From: Friedmanniella luteola
Lineage (GTDB): Bacteria; Actinomycetota; Actinomycetes; Propionibacteriales; Propionibacteriaceae
Reading direction: 5' to 3'
Assembly: GCF_900105065.1 (NCBI RefSeq)
Contig: NZ_LT629749.1
Location: 3,596,001 to 3,660,000 of the forward strand
DNA length: 64,000 bases
The notes beneath the pieces were generated by a model. That model made no database searches, was not told the DNA's origin, and saw only the letters and a list, made by a program, of their open reading frames with translations. Of this stretch, positions 41,169-52,011 are shown in pieces. A program made the translations under genes and the position numbers. Position 1 is the first letter of the stretch. Each line of letters begins with the position of its first letter.

Positions 41169-42526
41169 CGTCGGATCTCCAGTCGTACCTCGGTGCCGTC
41201 TCCCGGGCGGGAGCGGACGGTGGCGGTGCCGCCGTGGCGGGCCATGCGATCGATGATGCTGCCCCGGACGCCCATCCGGTCCTCCGGTACGTCGTCGAGG
41301 GCGAAGCCGTCGCCGCGGTCGCGGACGAACACCTCGATCAGGTCGTCGTCGACCTCGGCGTAGACGTCGATCTTGTCGGCGCCGGAGTGCTTGGCGGCGT
41401 TGACCATCGCCTCGCGGGCGGCGCGGACCAGCGCCTGGACGGCGTCGGAGGGCTCGGCGTCGCCCACGACGACCAGCTCGACGGGCACCGCCCGCTCGTC
41501 CTCGACCTCGGCCGCCGCCGTCGTCAGCGCCGCCTTGAGGGTGGTCTCGGTCAGCTCCTCGCCGTACAGCCAGGTGCGCAGCTCGCGCTCCTGCCGGCGG
41601 GCCAGCTGCTGGACGGCCCGGGGGTCCTCGGACTGGCGCTGGATCAGGGCCAGCGTCTGCAGCACCGAGTCGTGCAGGTGCGCGGCCATGTCGGCGCGGG
41701 CGTCGGCCCGGACCTTCTCGGCCCGGACGGTGTTGAGCGCGGTGCGCGAGCGGTGGATCCACGGGGCGACGACGACGGCCAGGCCGGCCAGCGCCATCAC
41801 CGTCATGGCCATCACCTCGGGCAGCTGGTCCAGCTGCCCCTGCTGGGCGACGACGAGGCCGAACGCCGCCCCGACCAGGCCCAGCCCGACGATCACCCGG
41901 ACCAGGGCGGGCCAGCCGCCGCGCGCGACGAAGGGGGCCAGCCAGGCGCGACCCCCCGCCTCGGCCTGCCAGCGCTTCTGCTGGGCGGAGTCGGCCTGCC
42001 GCCAGACCAGCGCGGCCCCCACGCAGGCGAACGCGACGGGCCAGAAGAGCCGTTGGCTGACCCCGAGCCCGCTGACCTGGACCAGCCACAGCAGGCCGGT
42101 GCCCAGCGCGGCCAGGGCGACGAGGGTCCCCCACTCCACCCGGCGACGGGGGGTGGAGGTGCGCAGCCCGGTGCGGGTGGCGGCCTCGAGGCCCGGTGCG
42201 GTGACGGGCGGCTGCGCGGGCAGCAGCAGCCACAGCGCGCCGTAGGCGATGACGCCGAGGAACTGGAAGAGCGTGAGGGCGACGAAGGCGATCCGCACCG
42301 CGAGGACGGGCCAGCCGAGGTGCTGGGCCAGGCCCGTGGAGACGCCGCCGATCATCGCCCCGTCCGCCACCCGGGTGGCGCGGGGACGACCCGGCGGGAC
42401 GGGCTCCAGCGCTGCCGCGGGCGGCACGGGGCCGGGGCGGGGCGGCGCGGCCGGGGCCGACGGAGTGGGGGGTGCGGGCAGCTCCGGGGGCAGGGCGCGC
42501 AGGCGGCTTCCCTCGGCGGTCGACAT
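41165..42526 (-). CDS. PspC-domain sensor histidine kinase
   Basis: A 453-residue membrane kinase. A Pro-rich tail is followed by a PspC domain (~50-105, ATRVADGAMIGGVSTGLAQHLGWP and a hydrophobic helix), then four or so more helices. A NarL-type dimerisation segment contains the phosphoaccepting His in AAHLHDSVLQTLALIQRQ, and a HATPase region ends in RDRGDGFALDD and SRPGDGTEVRLEI. The PspC part suggests sensing of membrane or envelope stress. The ATG follows GGGAGC; longer starts overlap the divergent gene. The kinase is translationally coupled to the response regulator. Confidence 0.9.
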   Translation of the reverse strand: MSTAEGSRLRALPPELPAPPTPSAPAAPPRPGPVPPAAALEPVPPGRPRATRVADGAMIGGVSTGLAQHLGWPVLAVRIAFVALTLFQFLGVIAYGALWLLLPAQPPVTAPGLEAATRTGLRTSTPRRRVEWGTLVALAALGTGLLWLVQVSGLGVSQRLFWPVAFACVGAALVWRQADSAQQKRWQAEAGGRAWLAPFVARGGWPALVRVIVGLGLVGAAFGLVVAQQGQLDQLPEVMAMTVMALAGLAVVVAPWIHRSRTALNTVRAEKVRADARADMAAHLHDSVLQTLALIQRQSEDPRAVQQLARRQERELRTWLYGEELTETTLKAALTTAAAEVEDERAVPVELVVVGDAEPSDAVQALVRAAREAMVNAAKHSGADKIDVYAEVDDDLIEVFVRDRGDGFALDDVPEDRMGVRGSIIDRMARHGGTATVRSRPGDGTEVRLEIRR

Positions 42527-42686
42527 GGTGCTCCCAGGGTTCCACGCGCAGGGCGGTCTGACCACCAGGGACTTCCCCGGCCGCACCCCCAGGGAGGCGT
42601 GGCCAGGTCGGCGCCAGGGCGGACGAGGGGGCCACTGGGGGTCGTCCCTGATGTCCTCGGCCACCCCGGATGGGCAGGATGGCGCC

Positions 42687-44024
42687 ATGAGCTCGATCTG
42701 GACCGTGCGCCGCAGCGCCACCGACACCAAGCTGGCCGGCGTGTGCGGCGGCGTCGCCGAGCACTGGGACATCGACCCCGTGCTCGTCCGGGTCGCCTGG
42801 GCGCTGCTGGCGCTGAGCGGCGGCATCGGCGTCGTCCTCTACGTCGCCGCCTGGCTGCTCGTCCCCGTGCAGGGGCGCCCCACCGCCACCCTCGACGACC
42901 TGCTGGGCGACCGGGCGCGCCGCTGGCCCAAGGAGGTCTGGGTCGCGCTGGTCGCGCTCGCCTGCCTGGCCGTGTTCGCCGTCTTCGGCTCCGCCAGCCC
43001 CTTCGGCGTCGGACCCGCCGTCGTCATCGCCTGCATCTGGTACTTCGGCTTCTACAAGCAGCGCGAGGGCGCCACGCCCCCGGCGCCGCCGGCCCCCGTC
43101 GACCGCGGCCGGCCCGCTCCCGACCACGGCGGCATCCCCACCTTCGTCACCCATCCCGGCCCGGCCACCCCCTTCACGGTGGCGGCCGAGGGCTGGCGCC
43201 GGCGGATCGAGGAGCACGTCCGGGAGACCCGGGCCGCCGCCGCGACGGCGACCGCCACCTGGCCGACCCCTCCGGCCGCGACCAGCACCGTGCAGGACCC
43301 GGCCCCGGACCCCGAGGTCGTCGAGCGGACCGCCTTCCTCGCGACGCCCGACCCCGTCGGCCTCTACAGCGAGCCGGTCGCGGCCACCGCCCTGGCGGCG
43401 CCGGTGCCCCGCCGCCTCAGCCTCGCCGCCCGACGCCTCCGGCTGCTGACCCTGCTGGTCCTGGGCCTCGTCCTCGGCGGCCTCAACCTCGCCGACCGCT
43501 CCGGGGTGGCGGTCACCCCGGCGGCCTACGCGGGCGCCGCCCTGCTGGTGGTCGGGCTCGCGCTCGTCGCGGCGACCTGGTTCGGCCGGGCCCGGGGGCT
43601 GCTCGCCGTCGGGCTGCTGCTGGTCCCCGTCGTCGTGCTGACCTCGGTGGCCGCGCAGATCCTGCCGGCCGAGCCGTTCGGCCACACGCAGCGGGAGTAC
43701 AGCCGGGTCGCCGACCTGCCCCGGACCCCCGAGATCTTCGACTCCGGCCAGGCCGAGGTGGACCTCAGCAGCCTGGTGCTCACCGAGGACGCCAGCTACA
43801 CCGCGCAGCTCGGCACCGGCCAGCTGGAGGTCCGGGTGCCCGACGACGTGAACGTCGAGGTCCGCTACGGCGTCGACCTCGGGGCCGTCGAGGGCCTCGG
43901 CCAGGAGATCGACTCCGGCTTCGACCTCCGCGGCACGGAGGACCTCCCCGCCCCCGTCGAGGGGCGGCCCACCCTCACCCTCGACCTCACCGTCGACGCC
44001 GGCCAGGTCGCGGTGATCCGGTGA
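42687..44024 (+). CDS. PspC-domain protein with C-terminal LiaF/toastrack-like domain
   Basis: A 445-residue membrane protein. Residues ~5-65 are a PspC domain (WTVRRSATDTKLAGVCGGVAE then a hydrophobic helix). A Pro-rich linker and three further helices (~100-115 and ~260-330) follow. The last ~130 residues, with GTGQLEVRVPDDVNVEVRYG, form a beta-rich repeat like the LiaF/toastrack fold. Such proteins are predicted envelope-stress sensors that partner with PspC kinases. It is divergent from that kinase. A CAGGAT box stands 6 nt before the ATG. It is coupled to the next gene. Confidence 0.85.
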   Translation: MSSIWTVRRSATDTKLAGVCGGVAEHWDIDPVLVRVAWALLALSGGIGVVLYVAAWLLVPVQGRPTATLDDLLGDRARRWPKEVWVALVALACLAVFAVFGSASPFGVGPAVVIACIWYFGFYKQREGATPPAPPAPVDRGRPAPDHGGIPTFVTHPGPATPFTVAAEGWRRRIEEHVRETRAAAATATATWPTPPAATSTVQDPAPDPEVVERTAFLATPDPVGLYSEPVAATALAAPVPRRLSLAARRLRLLTLLVLGLVLGGLNLADRSGVAVTPAAYAGAALLVVGLALVAATWFGRARGLLAVGLLLVPVVVLTSVAAQILPAEPFGHTQREYSRVADLPRTPEIFDSGQAEVDLSSLVLTEDASYTAQLGTGQLEVRVPDDVNVEVRYGVDLGAVEGLGQEIDSGFDLRGTEDLPAPVEGRPTLTLDLTVDAGQVAVIR

Positions 44025-44215
44025 GCACCCCGCGCACCCCCCGTCCCCGGCTCGACGTCGTCTCGCTCGTCCTCGGCCTGCTGATGGTCGTCGTCGCCGC
44101 CGCGGCTCTCTGGCTCACGTTCGTCGGCCCGCTCGACTGGGGCCTGCTCCGCACCGCGGCACCCCTGGTCCTGGTCGCCGTCGGCGCCCTGGGCCTGGTG
44201 CTCACCCGACGCTAG
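44021..44215 (+). CDS. Two-helix small membrane protein of the PspC cluster
   Basis: Sixty-four residues with two hydrophobic helices (LDVVSLVLGLLMVVVAAAALWL and TAAPLVLVAVGALGLVL) and basic ends. The GTG start overlaps the preceding stop as GTGA, and the stop immediately precedes the next gene region, so it belongs to one transcript with both PspC proteins. No family is recognised. Confidence 0.75.
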   Translation: MSTPRTPRPRLDVVSLVLGLLMVVVAAAALWLTFVGPLDWGLLRTAAPLVLVAVGALGLVLTRR

Positions 44216-44266
44216 ATGACCAGCTCACCGTCCTCACCCCGTCCGTCCAACCTCAGGAAGGTCACC

Positions 44267-44704
44267 ATGAACCACCCCACCCCAGGCCCGAAGCGGCTCA
44301 CCCGCAGCCGTGACGACCGGGTCGTCGCCGGCGTCTGCGGCGGGCTCGCCCGCTACCTCAACATGGACGCGTCGCTGGTCCGCATCCTCACCGTCGTCCT
44401 CACGCTGGTGACCAGCGGTGCGGCCCTCGTCGTCTACGCCATCGCCGTCCTGGTCGTGCCGGAGGACGAGCGGGTCGGCCCGGGGGCGTACGCCGGCCCG
44501 CCGCCCGTCTGGCAGCCGCCGCAGCCCCCGGCGCCGGCGCCCGGACCGGCCCCGCAGGACCCCGTCTGGGGTCGTGAGGGTGCTCCCTGGGAGCAGGCGC
44601 AGGCCAGCTCGGCCGAGCCGACCGGGTGGCCGCCGGCTCCCGGCGGGACCTCCGCCGAGGGCGGCGACAGCCCGACCGAGGCCGGCCGGCCGGACGCCCG
44701 CTAG
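44267..44704 (+). CDS. PspC-domain protein
   Basis: A 145-residue protein: KRLTRSRDDRVVAGVCGGLARYLNMD and a following helix are a PspC domain (~8-70), and the rest is a Pro/Gly-rich tail. AGGAAGG lies 5 nt before the chosen ATG; an ATG directly after the previous stop lacks a ribosome-binding site. It is the third PspC-bearing protein in 4 kb and probably the regulated output or a partner of the kinase. Confidence 0.88.
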   Translation: MNHPTPGPKRLTRSRDDRVVAGVCGGLARYLNMDASLVRILTVVLTLVTSGAALVVYAIAVLVVPEDERVGPGAYAGPPPVWQPPQPPAPAPGPAPQDPVWGREGAPWEQAQASSAEPTGWPPAPGGTSAEGGDSPTEAGRPDAR

Positions 44705-44732
44705 GGCCCGTCCCGGACCGCGGGCGGCCGGC

Positions 44733-45500
44733 TCAGCGCAGCACGTCGAGGCTGCAGCCGCGCCGCCCGTGGTCGACCAGCTCGCAGCGGTGGCCGTTCG
44801 CGGCCACCGCTGCGGTCACGTCCGCAGCCGTCCGCAGCCGACCCGGGTGCTCCAGCAGGACCCGGGCGACCTGCCCGCGGGTGTGCTTGGCCAGGTGCGA
44901 GACCACGGTCCGCCGGCCGGCGACCTCGGTGAACACCCGGACGGCGAGCAGCTGCCGGGCCGCCTCGCCCGCCGGCGTCCAGGCGGCGGCGTAGGTGCTC
45001 GAGCGGCAGTCGACGACGACGCCGTCGCCGGCCAGTGCGGCCATCGGCCCGGGCAGCACCGCGCGCCACAGCCGCGCGAGCGGGCCCAGCCCGGGCAGCG
45101 TCACCGCCATCGACAGCCGGTAGGGCGTGATCCGGTCCGCCGGCCCGACCGGCCCCCACAGGGCGCTCTGCACCCGCAGACCCCGACCCGCCCGGCGCTT
45201 GGCGGCCGCGGACAGCGTCGCGAAGTCCAGCGCGTCGTAGAGGACGCCGGTGTAGGTCTCCAGCGCCCCGGACGCCGGCGTCGAGCCGAGCCGGGTGTTC
45301 TGCTCCACCTCGGCCCGGAGGCTCTCCCCCACCCCGAGCACGTCGAGCGCACCCCGCGCAGCGCTCGCGGCGACCAGGGCGTCGCGGACCGCGGCCCGGG
45401 TGGGCGTCAGCTCCGGCAGCCCCAGGGTCGCCAGGTCGACGGGTCGGCCGCGGCGTCGCGGCGCGGCCTTGCCCTCCGACGGCGGCAGCAGGATCAGCAC
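44733..45500 (-). CDS. yaaA: Peroxide stress protein YaaA (DUF328)
   Basis: A 255-residue protein beginning LILLPPSEGKAAPRR, the signature of the YaaA family, which lowers free iron and limits oxidative DNA damage in E. coli. Further matches are VLYDALDF, LRVQSALWGPVGPADRITPYRLSM and VSHLAKHTRGQVAR. The start is GTG with a poor ribosome-binding site, 32 bp after guaA on the same strand, so it may depend on guaA transcription. Confidence 0.9.
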   Translation of the reverse strand: MLILLPPSEGKAAPRRRGRPVDLATLGLPELTPTRAAVRDALVAASAARGALDVLGVGESLRAEVEQNTRLGSTPASGALETYTGVLYDALDFATLSAAAKRRAGRGLRVQSALWGPVGPADRITPYRLSMAVTLPGLGPLARLWRAVLPGPMAALAGDGVVVDCRSSTYAAAWTPAGEAARQLLAVRVFTEVAGRRTVVSHLAKHTRGQVARVLLEHPGRLRTAADVTAAVAANGHRCELVDHGRRGCSLDVLR

Positions 45501-45530
45501 GAGGCCGGTCGGGAGACCACGTGCGTGCGC

Positions 45531-47142
<1,612 letters not shown>

Positions 47143-47302
47143 CGGGACTGCACCTTCCGGGCGACGCTCCCCGGCGGCGCGGGGGCCCGGTCAGCCCGGG
47201 CACGGGCAGTCTAGTGGTGCGGCGCCGGACCGCCGGGCCCCGGGACGGGGCCCGGACGGGGCCGCGGTCGGGCGTCCGGGAGCGGGGGCTAGCGTCGGGA
47301 CC

Positions 47303-48490
47303 ATGCGAGCAGTCACCTGGCAGGACCGGCGCAAGGTCAGCGTGGACACCGTCCCCGACCCCGTCATCGAACAGCCCACCGACGCCATCATCAAGGTCAC
47401 GAGCACGAACATCTGCGGCTCCGACCTGCACCTCTACGAGGTGCTCGGCGCCTTCATGGACCCCGGCGACATCCTCGGCCACGAGCCGATGGGAATCGTG
47501 GAGGAGGTCGGCACCGGCATCACCAACCTGAAGGCCGGCGACCGCGTCGTCATCCCCTTCCAGATCGCCTGCGGGCACTGCTACATGTGCGACCAGACCC
47601 TCTACACCCAGTGCGAGACGACCCAGGTGCGCGAGCAGGGCTCCGGGGCCGCGCTGTTCGGCTACTCCAAGCTCTACGGCCAGGTGCCCGGCGGCCAGGC
47701 GGAGTACCTGCGGGTGCCGCACGCCGACTTCACCCACGTCAAGGTGCCCGAGGGCCCGCCCGACGACCGCTTCGTCTACCTCTCCGACGTGCTGCCCACC
47801 GCCTGGCAGGCCGTCGCCTACGCCGACGTGCCGCTCGGTGGTTCGCTCGTCGTGCTCGGCCTGGGTCCCATCGGCGACATGGCCTGCCGGATCGCCCTGC
47901 AGCAGGACCCGACCCGCACCGTCATCGGGGTCGACCGGGTGCCCGAGCGGCTGGCCCGGGCCAGGGCACGCGGCGTCCACGTCCTCGACTTCGACGAGGT
48001 CGGCGACGACCTCACCGCCGTCGTCCAGGAGCTGACCGGCGGCCGCGGGCCCGACTCCGTCGTCGACGCGGTCGGGATGGAGGCGCACGGCTCGCCCGGC
48101 GCCTCGATGGTGCAGCGGATGGCCGCGCACCTGCCGGACGCCGTCACCGCGCCGCTGCTCAAGACCGCCGGCGTCGACCGGCTGGCCGCGGTCCACTCGG
48201 CGATCGACCTCGTCCGCCGGGGCGGCACCGTCTCCCTCAGCGGCGTCTACGGCGGGATGGCCGACCCGATGCCGATGATGACGATGTTCGACAAGCAGAT
48301 CCAGCTCCGGATGGGCCAGGCCAACGTCAAGAAGTGGGTGCCCGAGATCCTGCCGCTGCTGGGCGACGACGACCCGCTCGGCGTGGACAGCTTCGCCACC
48401 CACCGGGTCCCGCTCGAGGAGGCGCCGCACGCCTATGAGATCTTCCAGAAGAAGCAGGACGGTGCGGTCAAGGTCATCCTCAAGCCCTGA
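47303..48490 (+). CDS. Zinc-dependent alcohol dehydrogenase, formaldehyde-dehydrogenase-like
   Basis: Medium-chain dehydrogenase of 395 residues. Catalytic zinc ligands lie in NICGSDLHL and GHEPMGIVEE, the structural zinc loop in CGHCYMCDQTLYTQC, and the Rossmann motif in VVLGLGPIGDMACRIA. The long inserted region and length match the glutathione-independent formaldehyde dehydrogenase-like group, but substrate cannot be fixed. A TAGCGT box stands 7 nt before the ATG. The DUF2231-Rieske gene follows 33 bp downstream and is probably co-transcribed. Confidence 0.9.
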   Translation: MRAVTWQDRRKVSVDTVPDPVIEQPTDAIIKVTSTNICGSDLHLYEVLGAFMDPGDILGHEPMGIVEEVGTGITNLKAGDRVVIPFQIACGHCYMCDQTLYTQCETTQVREQGSGAALFGYSKLYGQVPGGQAEYLRVPHADFTHVKVPEGPPDDRFVYLSDVLPTAWQAVAYADVPLGGSLVVLGLGPIGDMACRIALQQDPTRTVIGVDRVPERLARARARGVHVLDFDEVGDDLTAVVQELTGGRGPDSVVDAVGMEAHGSPGASMVQRMAAHLPDAVTAPLLKTAGVDRLAAVHSAIDLVRRGGTVSLSGVYGGMADPMPMMTMFDKQIQLRMGQANVKKWVPEILPLLGDDDPLGVDSFATHRVPLEEAPHAYEIFQKKQDGAVKVILKP

Positions 48491-48523
48491 GCCGTCCGAC
48501 CCGTCGACGTCCCAGGAGCTGCC

Positions 48524-49405
48524 ATGTTGAACAAGCTGACCGACGCCGTGACCACGCGGATCGAGCGGGCCCAGCTGCTGGACGGGCCCGGCGAGAAGCT
48601 GGCGGCGCTCGTCATGCCCCTCTACACCAAGCCCGCGGTCCGGCACGCGGCCAGCGGGACGGCGCTGGGGCACCCGCTGCACCCGCTGTTGGTCACCGTG
48701 CCGATCGGGGCCTGGACCTGCGCCTTCGTCTTCGACGCCCTGGGGGACGAGAAGGCCGCGAACGTCCTCGTCGCGACCGGCATCGTGACCGCGGTCCCGA
48801 CGGCCTTCACCGGCCTGAGCGACTGGTCCTACACCTCCGGGGCCGAGCGGCGGGTGGGGCTGGTGCACGCCGCGGCCAACACCGTCGGCCTCACCGCCTA
48901 CGTCGCGAGCTGGCTGGCCCGGCGGCAGGGCCGCCACGGGCTGGGCCTGCTGCTGTCGACGGTCGGGATGAGCGCCGTCGGCCTCGGTGGCTGGATGGGC
49001 GGCCACCTGGCCTACGCGCTGGGCGTGGGGGTGGACACGACCGCGTTCTCGCACGCGGAGGACCAGTGGACCGACGTGGCGGGGGCCTCGGAGGTGCGGG
49101 CGGGCGAGCTGGCCCAGGGCGACCTCGACGGCGTCCCGCTGGTGATGACCCGGCTGGCCGACCGCGTCGTCGCCTACGCCGACCGCTGCACCCACCGGGG
49201 CGGGCCGCTGCACGAGGGGACGCTCGAGGACGGCTGCGTGGTCTGCCCGTGGCACCAGGGGACGTTCGACCTGGAGGACGGCTCGGTGGTGCTGGGGCCG
49301 CCGACACGCCCGGCTCCCGCCTTCGAGGTGCGCGAGGTGGACGGCCGGCTGCAGGCGCGGCGGGTCGACCCGCGGTCGCTGCGCACGGAGCCCGTCGGCC
49401 GCTGA
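48524..49405 (+). CDS. DUF2231 membrane domain fused to a Rieske [2Fe-2S] domain
   Basis: A 293-residue protein. The N-terminal ~170 residues carry HAASGTALGHPLHPLLVTVPIG and four hydrophobic helices of DUF2231. The C-terminal ~100 residues are a Rieske ferredoxin with cluster ligands Cys222/His224 (CTHRGG) and Cys241/His244 (CPWHQG). It is likely a membrane-bound electron carrier. Being in one transcript with the dehydrogenase suggests it moves electrons to or from an oxidation step, which is inference. Confidence 0.88.
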   Translation: MLNKLTDAVTTRIERAQLLDGPGEKLAALVMPLYTKPAVRHAASGTALGHPLHPLLVTVPIGAWTCAFVFDALGDEKAANVLVATGIVTAVPTAFTGLSDWSYTSGAERRVGLVHAAANTVGLTAYVASWLARRQGRHGLGLLLSTVGMSAVGLGGWMGGHLAYALGVGVDTTAFSHAEDQWTDVAGASEVRAGELAQGDLDGVPLVMTRLADRVVAYADRCTHRGGPLHEGTLEDGCVVCPWHQGTFDLEDGSVVLGPPTRPAPAFEVREVDGRLQARRVDPRSLRTEPVGR

Positions 49406-49421
49406 GGGCCCGGCCGCCGGC

Positions 49422-51203
49422 TCAGCCGAGCTCGGCGGCGGCGGCGGCCCGGCGGATCCGCTGCACCGCGGGCCCGGCGGGTCCCGCCCCGCCGCTCCGC
49501 GTCTGCGCCGCGCGGCCGGTGGGCCGGCCGGTGACGGGTCCGGCCAGCGGGTGCACGACCCGCTCGCGCGGCAGGGGTGTGGTCGCGCACACCGTGTCGC
49601 GGGCGGGCAGGACGCCGGAGAAGAGGAAGGCGTCGCCGATCCTCTCCACGCAGGGCGAGACCCCGGACAGGTAGACCCCGTGCTGGCCCTCGTCCTGCAC
49701 CGAGACCAGCCGGCTCCGGCCCGCCGTTGCGCGGTGCGCGCGCAGCGCACCCTCGTAGCCGGTGGCCGGGTCCCCCTCGGACTGGACCATCAGCACGGTC
49801 GGGGCGCCGGTCAGGTCGATCGTCCGGGTCGACGCCGGCTGGGGCCAGTAGCTGCACATCGTCAGGGAGTTCCAGTAGCCGACGAAGGTGTGGCGCCGGG
49901 CGTCGGCGTCCGTGCGGCGCTGGATCGCCGCGACGTCACGGGACCAGACGCTGTCGTTGCAGCGCACCGCCATCAACGGCTCCCAGGCCACGTCGTCGTC
50001 GGCCTGCGGGCGGGCGGTCCGGCCGGCCCGGACCGCCAGCGGACGCGGCCGGGCAGCCGCGCGGCGGACGGCGTCCGCACCCGCGGGCTCGGCCAGCGCT
50101 GCGTAGTCGAGCAGGAGCTGGGCCGCCTCGGGGAAGTCGGCGTCGAGGTAGAGCAGGTCGAGGAGCTCGCGGTCGAGGTCGGCCGCGCCCGCCGGGGAGC
50201 GGCCGTCGTCGAAGCTGGTCTGGACCCCCGCCCGGATCCGCTCGTAGCTCCGGCGCACCGCCGCCGGGGTCCGGCCGAGCCGGTAGCTCTTCGGGTGCCG
50301 CGCCACCCAGGGGAAGAACATCTGGTCCCGGCGCCGCTGGAAGGAGGCCGAGTCCGCCGCCTGGTTGGCGGCCATCGTCGCCGTCCAGTCCATGTTGGAG
50401 TCCAGCAGGAAGCGGCCGGTCCGGCCTGGGTAGGTGTCGGCGTACCAGGCGCCCAGCCAGGTGCCGTAGGAGAAGCCGACGTAGTTGAGCCGTTCGTACC
50501 GCTGGTCACCGGCCGGCCGCTGCGCCTGCAGGTAGGCGCGCACGAACTCGAGGTCGTCGACGGTCTGCTGGGTGCCCAGGAAGCGGGTGAGCTCGCCGGT
50601 GCAGCTGCGCGCCTCGTGGCGGGCCCAGGCCACCTCCCACCGGTGGGTGGCGCGGTCGCGCACCCGGGGGTCGGCCACCGTGGGCAGGGCGGCTCGCTGC
50701 GCCGGGGTGTCCCGGCAGGTGGCCGGGGTGCTGCGGCCGTAGCCGCGCGGGTCGAAGCCCAGCAGGTCGAAGTCGCGGAACATCCGTGGTCGCTCGGTGG
50801 CGAAGAAGGCGGTGGCGTCCAGCGCGGCCAGACCCGGCCCGCCCGGGTTGAGGGCCAGCAGGCCGCGCGACCGGCCGGTGGCCAGGCTCAGGGCGACGGC
50901 CACGGTGACGTCGGGGTGGTCGTCGGGGTGGCGCCAGTCCATCGGTACGACGACGTCGGCGCAGCGCGTCTCCGGCGCCGACGGCACGACGCTGCGGACG
51001 AGGAAGTCGAAGTCGCAGGGCTCCCAGCGGACCTGCTGCTGCAGGTAGCGAGCCGGCACCCGGGCCGGGCCGAGCTCGCGGGTGGCGGCCGTCGGCGCCG
51101 CCTCGGCCGCCGGCAGGGCCGGCACACCGCCCCCGACCACGAGCGCGAGACCGACCAGGACGGCCACCCGACCGGCCAGCTGACGACGTGCTCGAGCGAT
51201 CAT
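49422..51203 (-). CDS. Secreted TAP-like alpha/beta hydrolase (tripeptidyl aminopeptidase type)
   Basis: A 593-residue exported hydrolase with a signal peptide (QLAGRVAVLVGLALVVGGGV, then an Ala-rich cleavage region). NYVGFSYGTWLGAWYADTYP holds the catalytic Ser, GGPGLAALDA the oxyanion region, and the C-terminal TAP-like part holds GDPATGYEGA and EGQHGVYL with the catalytic Asp and His. Such enzymes release tripeptides or cleave esters outside the cell. I use the ATG behind GAGGAAG; a TTG three codons upstream is the alternative. Its very end is Arg/Ala-rich. Confidence 0.87.
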   Translation of the reverse strand: MIARARRQLAGRVAVLVGLALVVGGGVPALPAAEAAPTAATRELGPARVPARYLQQQVRWEPCDFDFLVRSVVPSAPETRCADVVVPMDWRHPDDHPDVTVAVALSLATGRSRGLLALNPGGPGLAALDATAFFATERPRMFRDFDLLGFDPRGYGRSTPATCRDTPAQRAALPTVADPRVRDRATHRWEVAWARHEARSCTGELTRFLGTQQTVDDLEFVRAYLQAQRPAGDQRYERLNYVGFSYGTWLGAWYADTYPGRTGRFLLDSNMDWTATMAANQAADSASFQRRRDQMFFPWVARHPKSYRLGRTPAAVRRSYERIRAGVQTSFDDGRSPAGAADLDRELLDLLYLDADFPEAAQLLLDYAALAEPAGADAVRRAAARPRPLAVRAGRTARPQADDDVAWEPLMAVRCNDSVWSRDVAAIQRRTDADARRHTFVGYWNSLTMCSYWPQPASTRTIDLTGAPTVLMVQSEGDPATGYEGALRAHRATAGRSRLVSVQDEGQHGVYLSGVSPCVERIGDAFLFSGVLPARDTVCATTPLPRERVVHPLAGPVTGRPTGRAAQTRSGGAGPAGPAVQRIRRAAAAAELG

Positions 51204-51330
51204 CCGCCACAACTTCCTCGACCTGCCCCCGAAGCCCGCGCTGGGCCCCCGCGAGTCCCCCCGCCCGACGACGGTGCCACGGCTCGGACGACCAGGGCAA
51301 GCCCGGGCCGCGCGGAGGCGCCGGCTCCGG

Positions 51331-51627
51331 CTAGTGCTGCGCCGTGGCGATCGCCTCGTGGTGGCGGACCACCTCGGCCACCACGAAGGTGAGGAACTTC
51401 TCCGCGAACTCCGGGTCGAGCTTGGCCTGCGCGGCGAGGGTGCGCAGCCGCGCGATCTGCTGCGCCTCCCGCGCCGGGTCGGCCGGCGGCAGCCCGTGCT
51501 CGGCCTTGAGCACCCCCACCTGCTGGGTGATCTTGAACCGTTCCGCCAGCAGGTGCACGAGGGCGGCGTCCATGTTGTCGATGCTGTCGCGCAGCCGGCC
51601 CAGCTCCGCGGTCACCTCGTCGCTCAT
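51331..51627 (-). CDS. Chorismate mutase, AroQ type
   Basis: A 98-residue all-helical chorismate mutase, converting chorismate to prephenate for Phe/Tyr synthesis. LGRLRDSIDNMDAALVHLLAERFKITQQVGVLKAEHGLPPAD carries the active-site Arg/Lys pattern of the small intracellular actinobacterial enzyme, which usually needs DAHP synthase as an activating partner. A TAGGGT box stands 7 nt before the ATG, so the transcript is probably leaderless and the longer open frame upstream is not used. Confidence 0.92.
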   Translation of the reverse strand: MSDEVTAELGRLRDSIDNMDAALVHLLAERFKITQQVGVLKAEHGLPPADPAREAQQIARLRTLAAQAKLDPEFAEKFLTFVVAEVVRHHEAIATAQH

Positions 51628-51799
51628 GGGGCTCACCCTAGGGGTGCCGACGGCGGGTCCCGGCCGGCCGGCCCGGCGCCGGACGGCGGCCCGCCGGCCG
51701 TCGCCCGGGCCGGCCGGGCTGCGGGCGGCCTGTGAGGTTGGCCACCCGTCGTGGCCGCTGCGATGGCCGTCGACGTGGCGCACGACACCAGACCAGGGC

Positions 51800-51914
51800 G
51801 CCACTGGCCTCATACCAGTGGCCCGACGCGGGGCCCGCACCGGGGACCGTGAGCCCCCCGCCCCGCGCGACCGAACCGGTTGAGCACGTCGAGCACCGCG
51901 GGGATACCAGTGGC
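51800..51914. promoter_or_regulatory. Palindromic operator candidate and repeated half-site upstream of the GT2 operon
   Basis: GCCACTGG and CCAGTGGC form a perfect 8-bp inverted repeat with a 7-bp spacer (51800-51822). The right part, ATACCAGTGGC, recurs exactly at 51904-51914, 92 bp further. Both sites lie in the 707-bp space between chorismate mutase and the GT2 gene, which otherwise holds no convincing gene. A transcription factor could bind both and loop. Confidence 0.5.
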
Positions 51915-52011
51915 GGCCGGGATGACACCGTTGTCGGCGCCGGGCTCCTCAGGTGCTCCTCAGGTGGTCGAGGCCCGGGCCCGAGCCCGTCCGGCAGCCC
52001 CGGATCCGACC

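Noticed and set aside
44216-44266. Earlier ATG start for the last PspC protein
   Set aside because: It directly abuts the previous stop without a ribosome-binding site, whereas AGGAAGG precedes the ATG at 44267.
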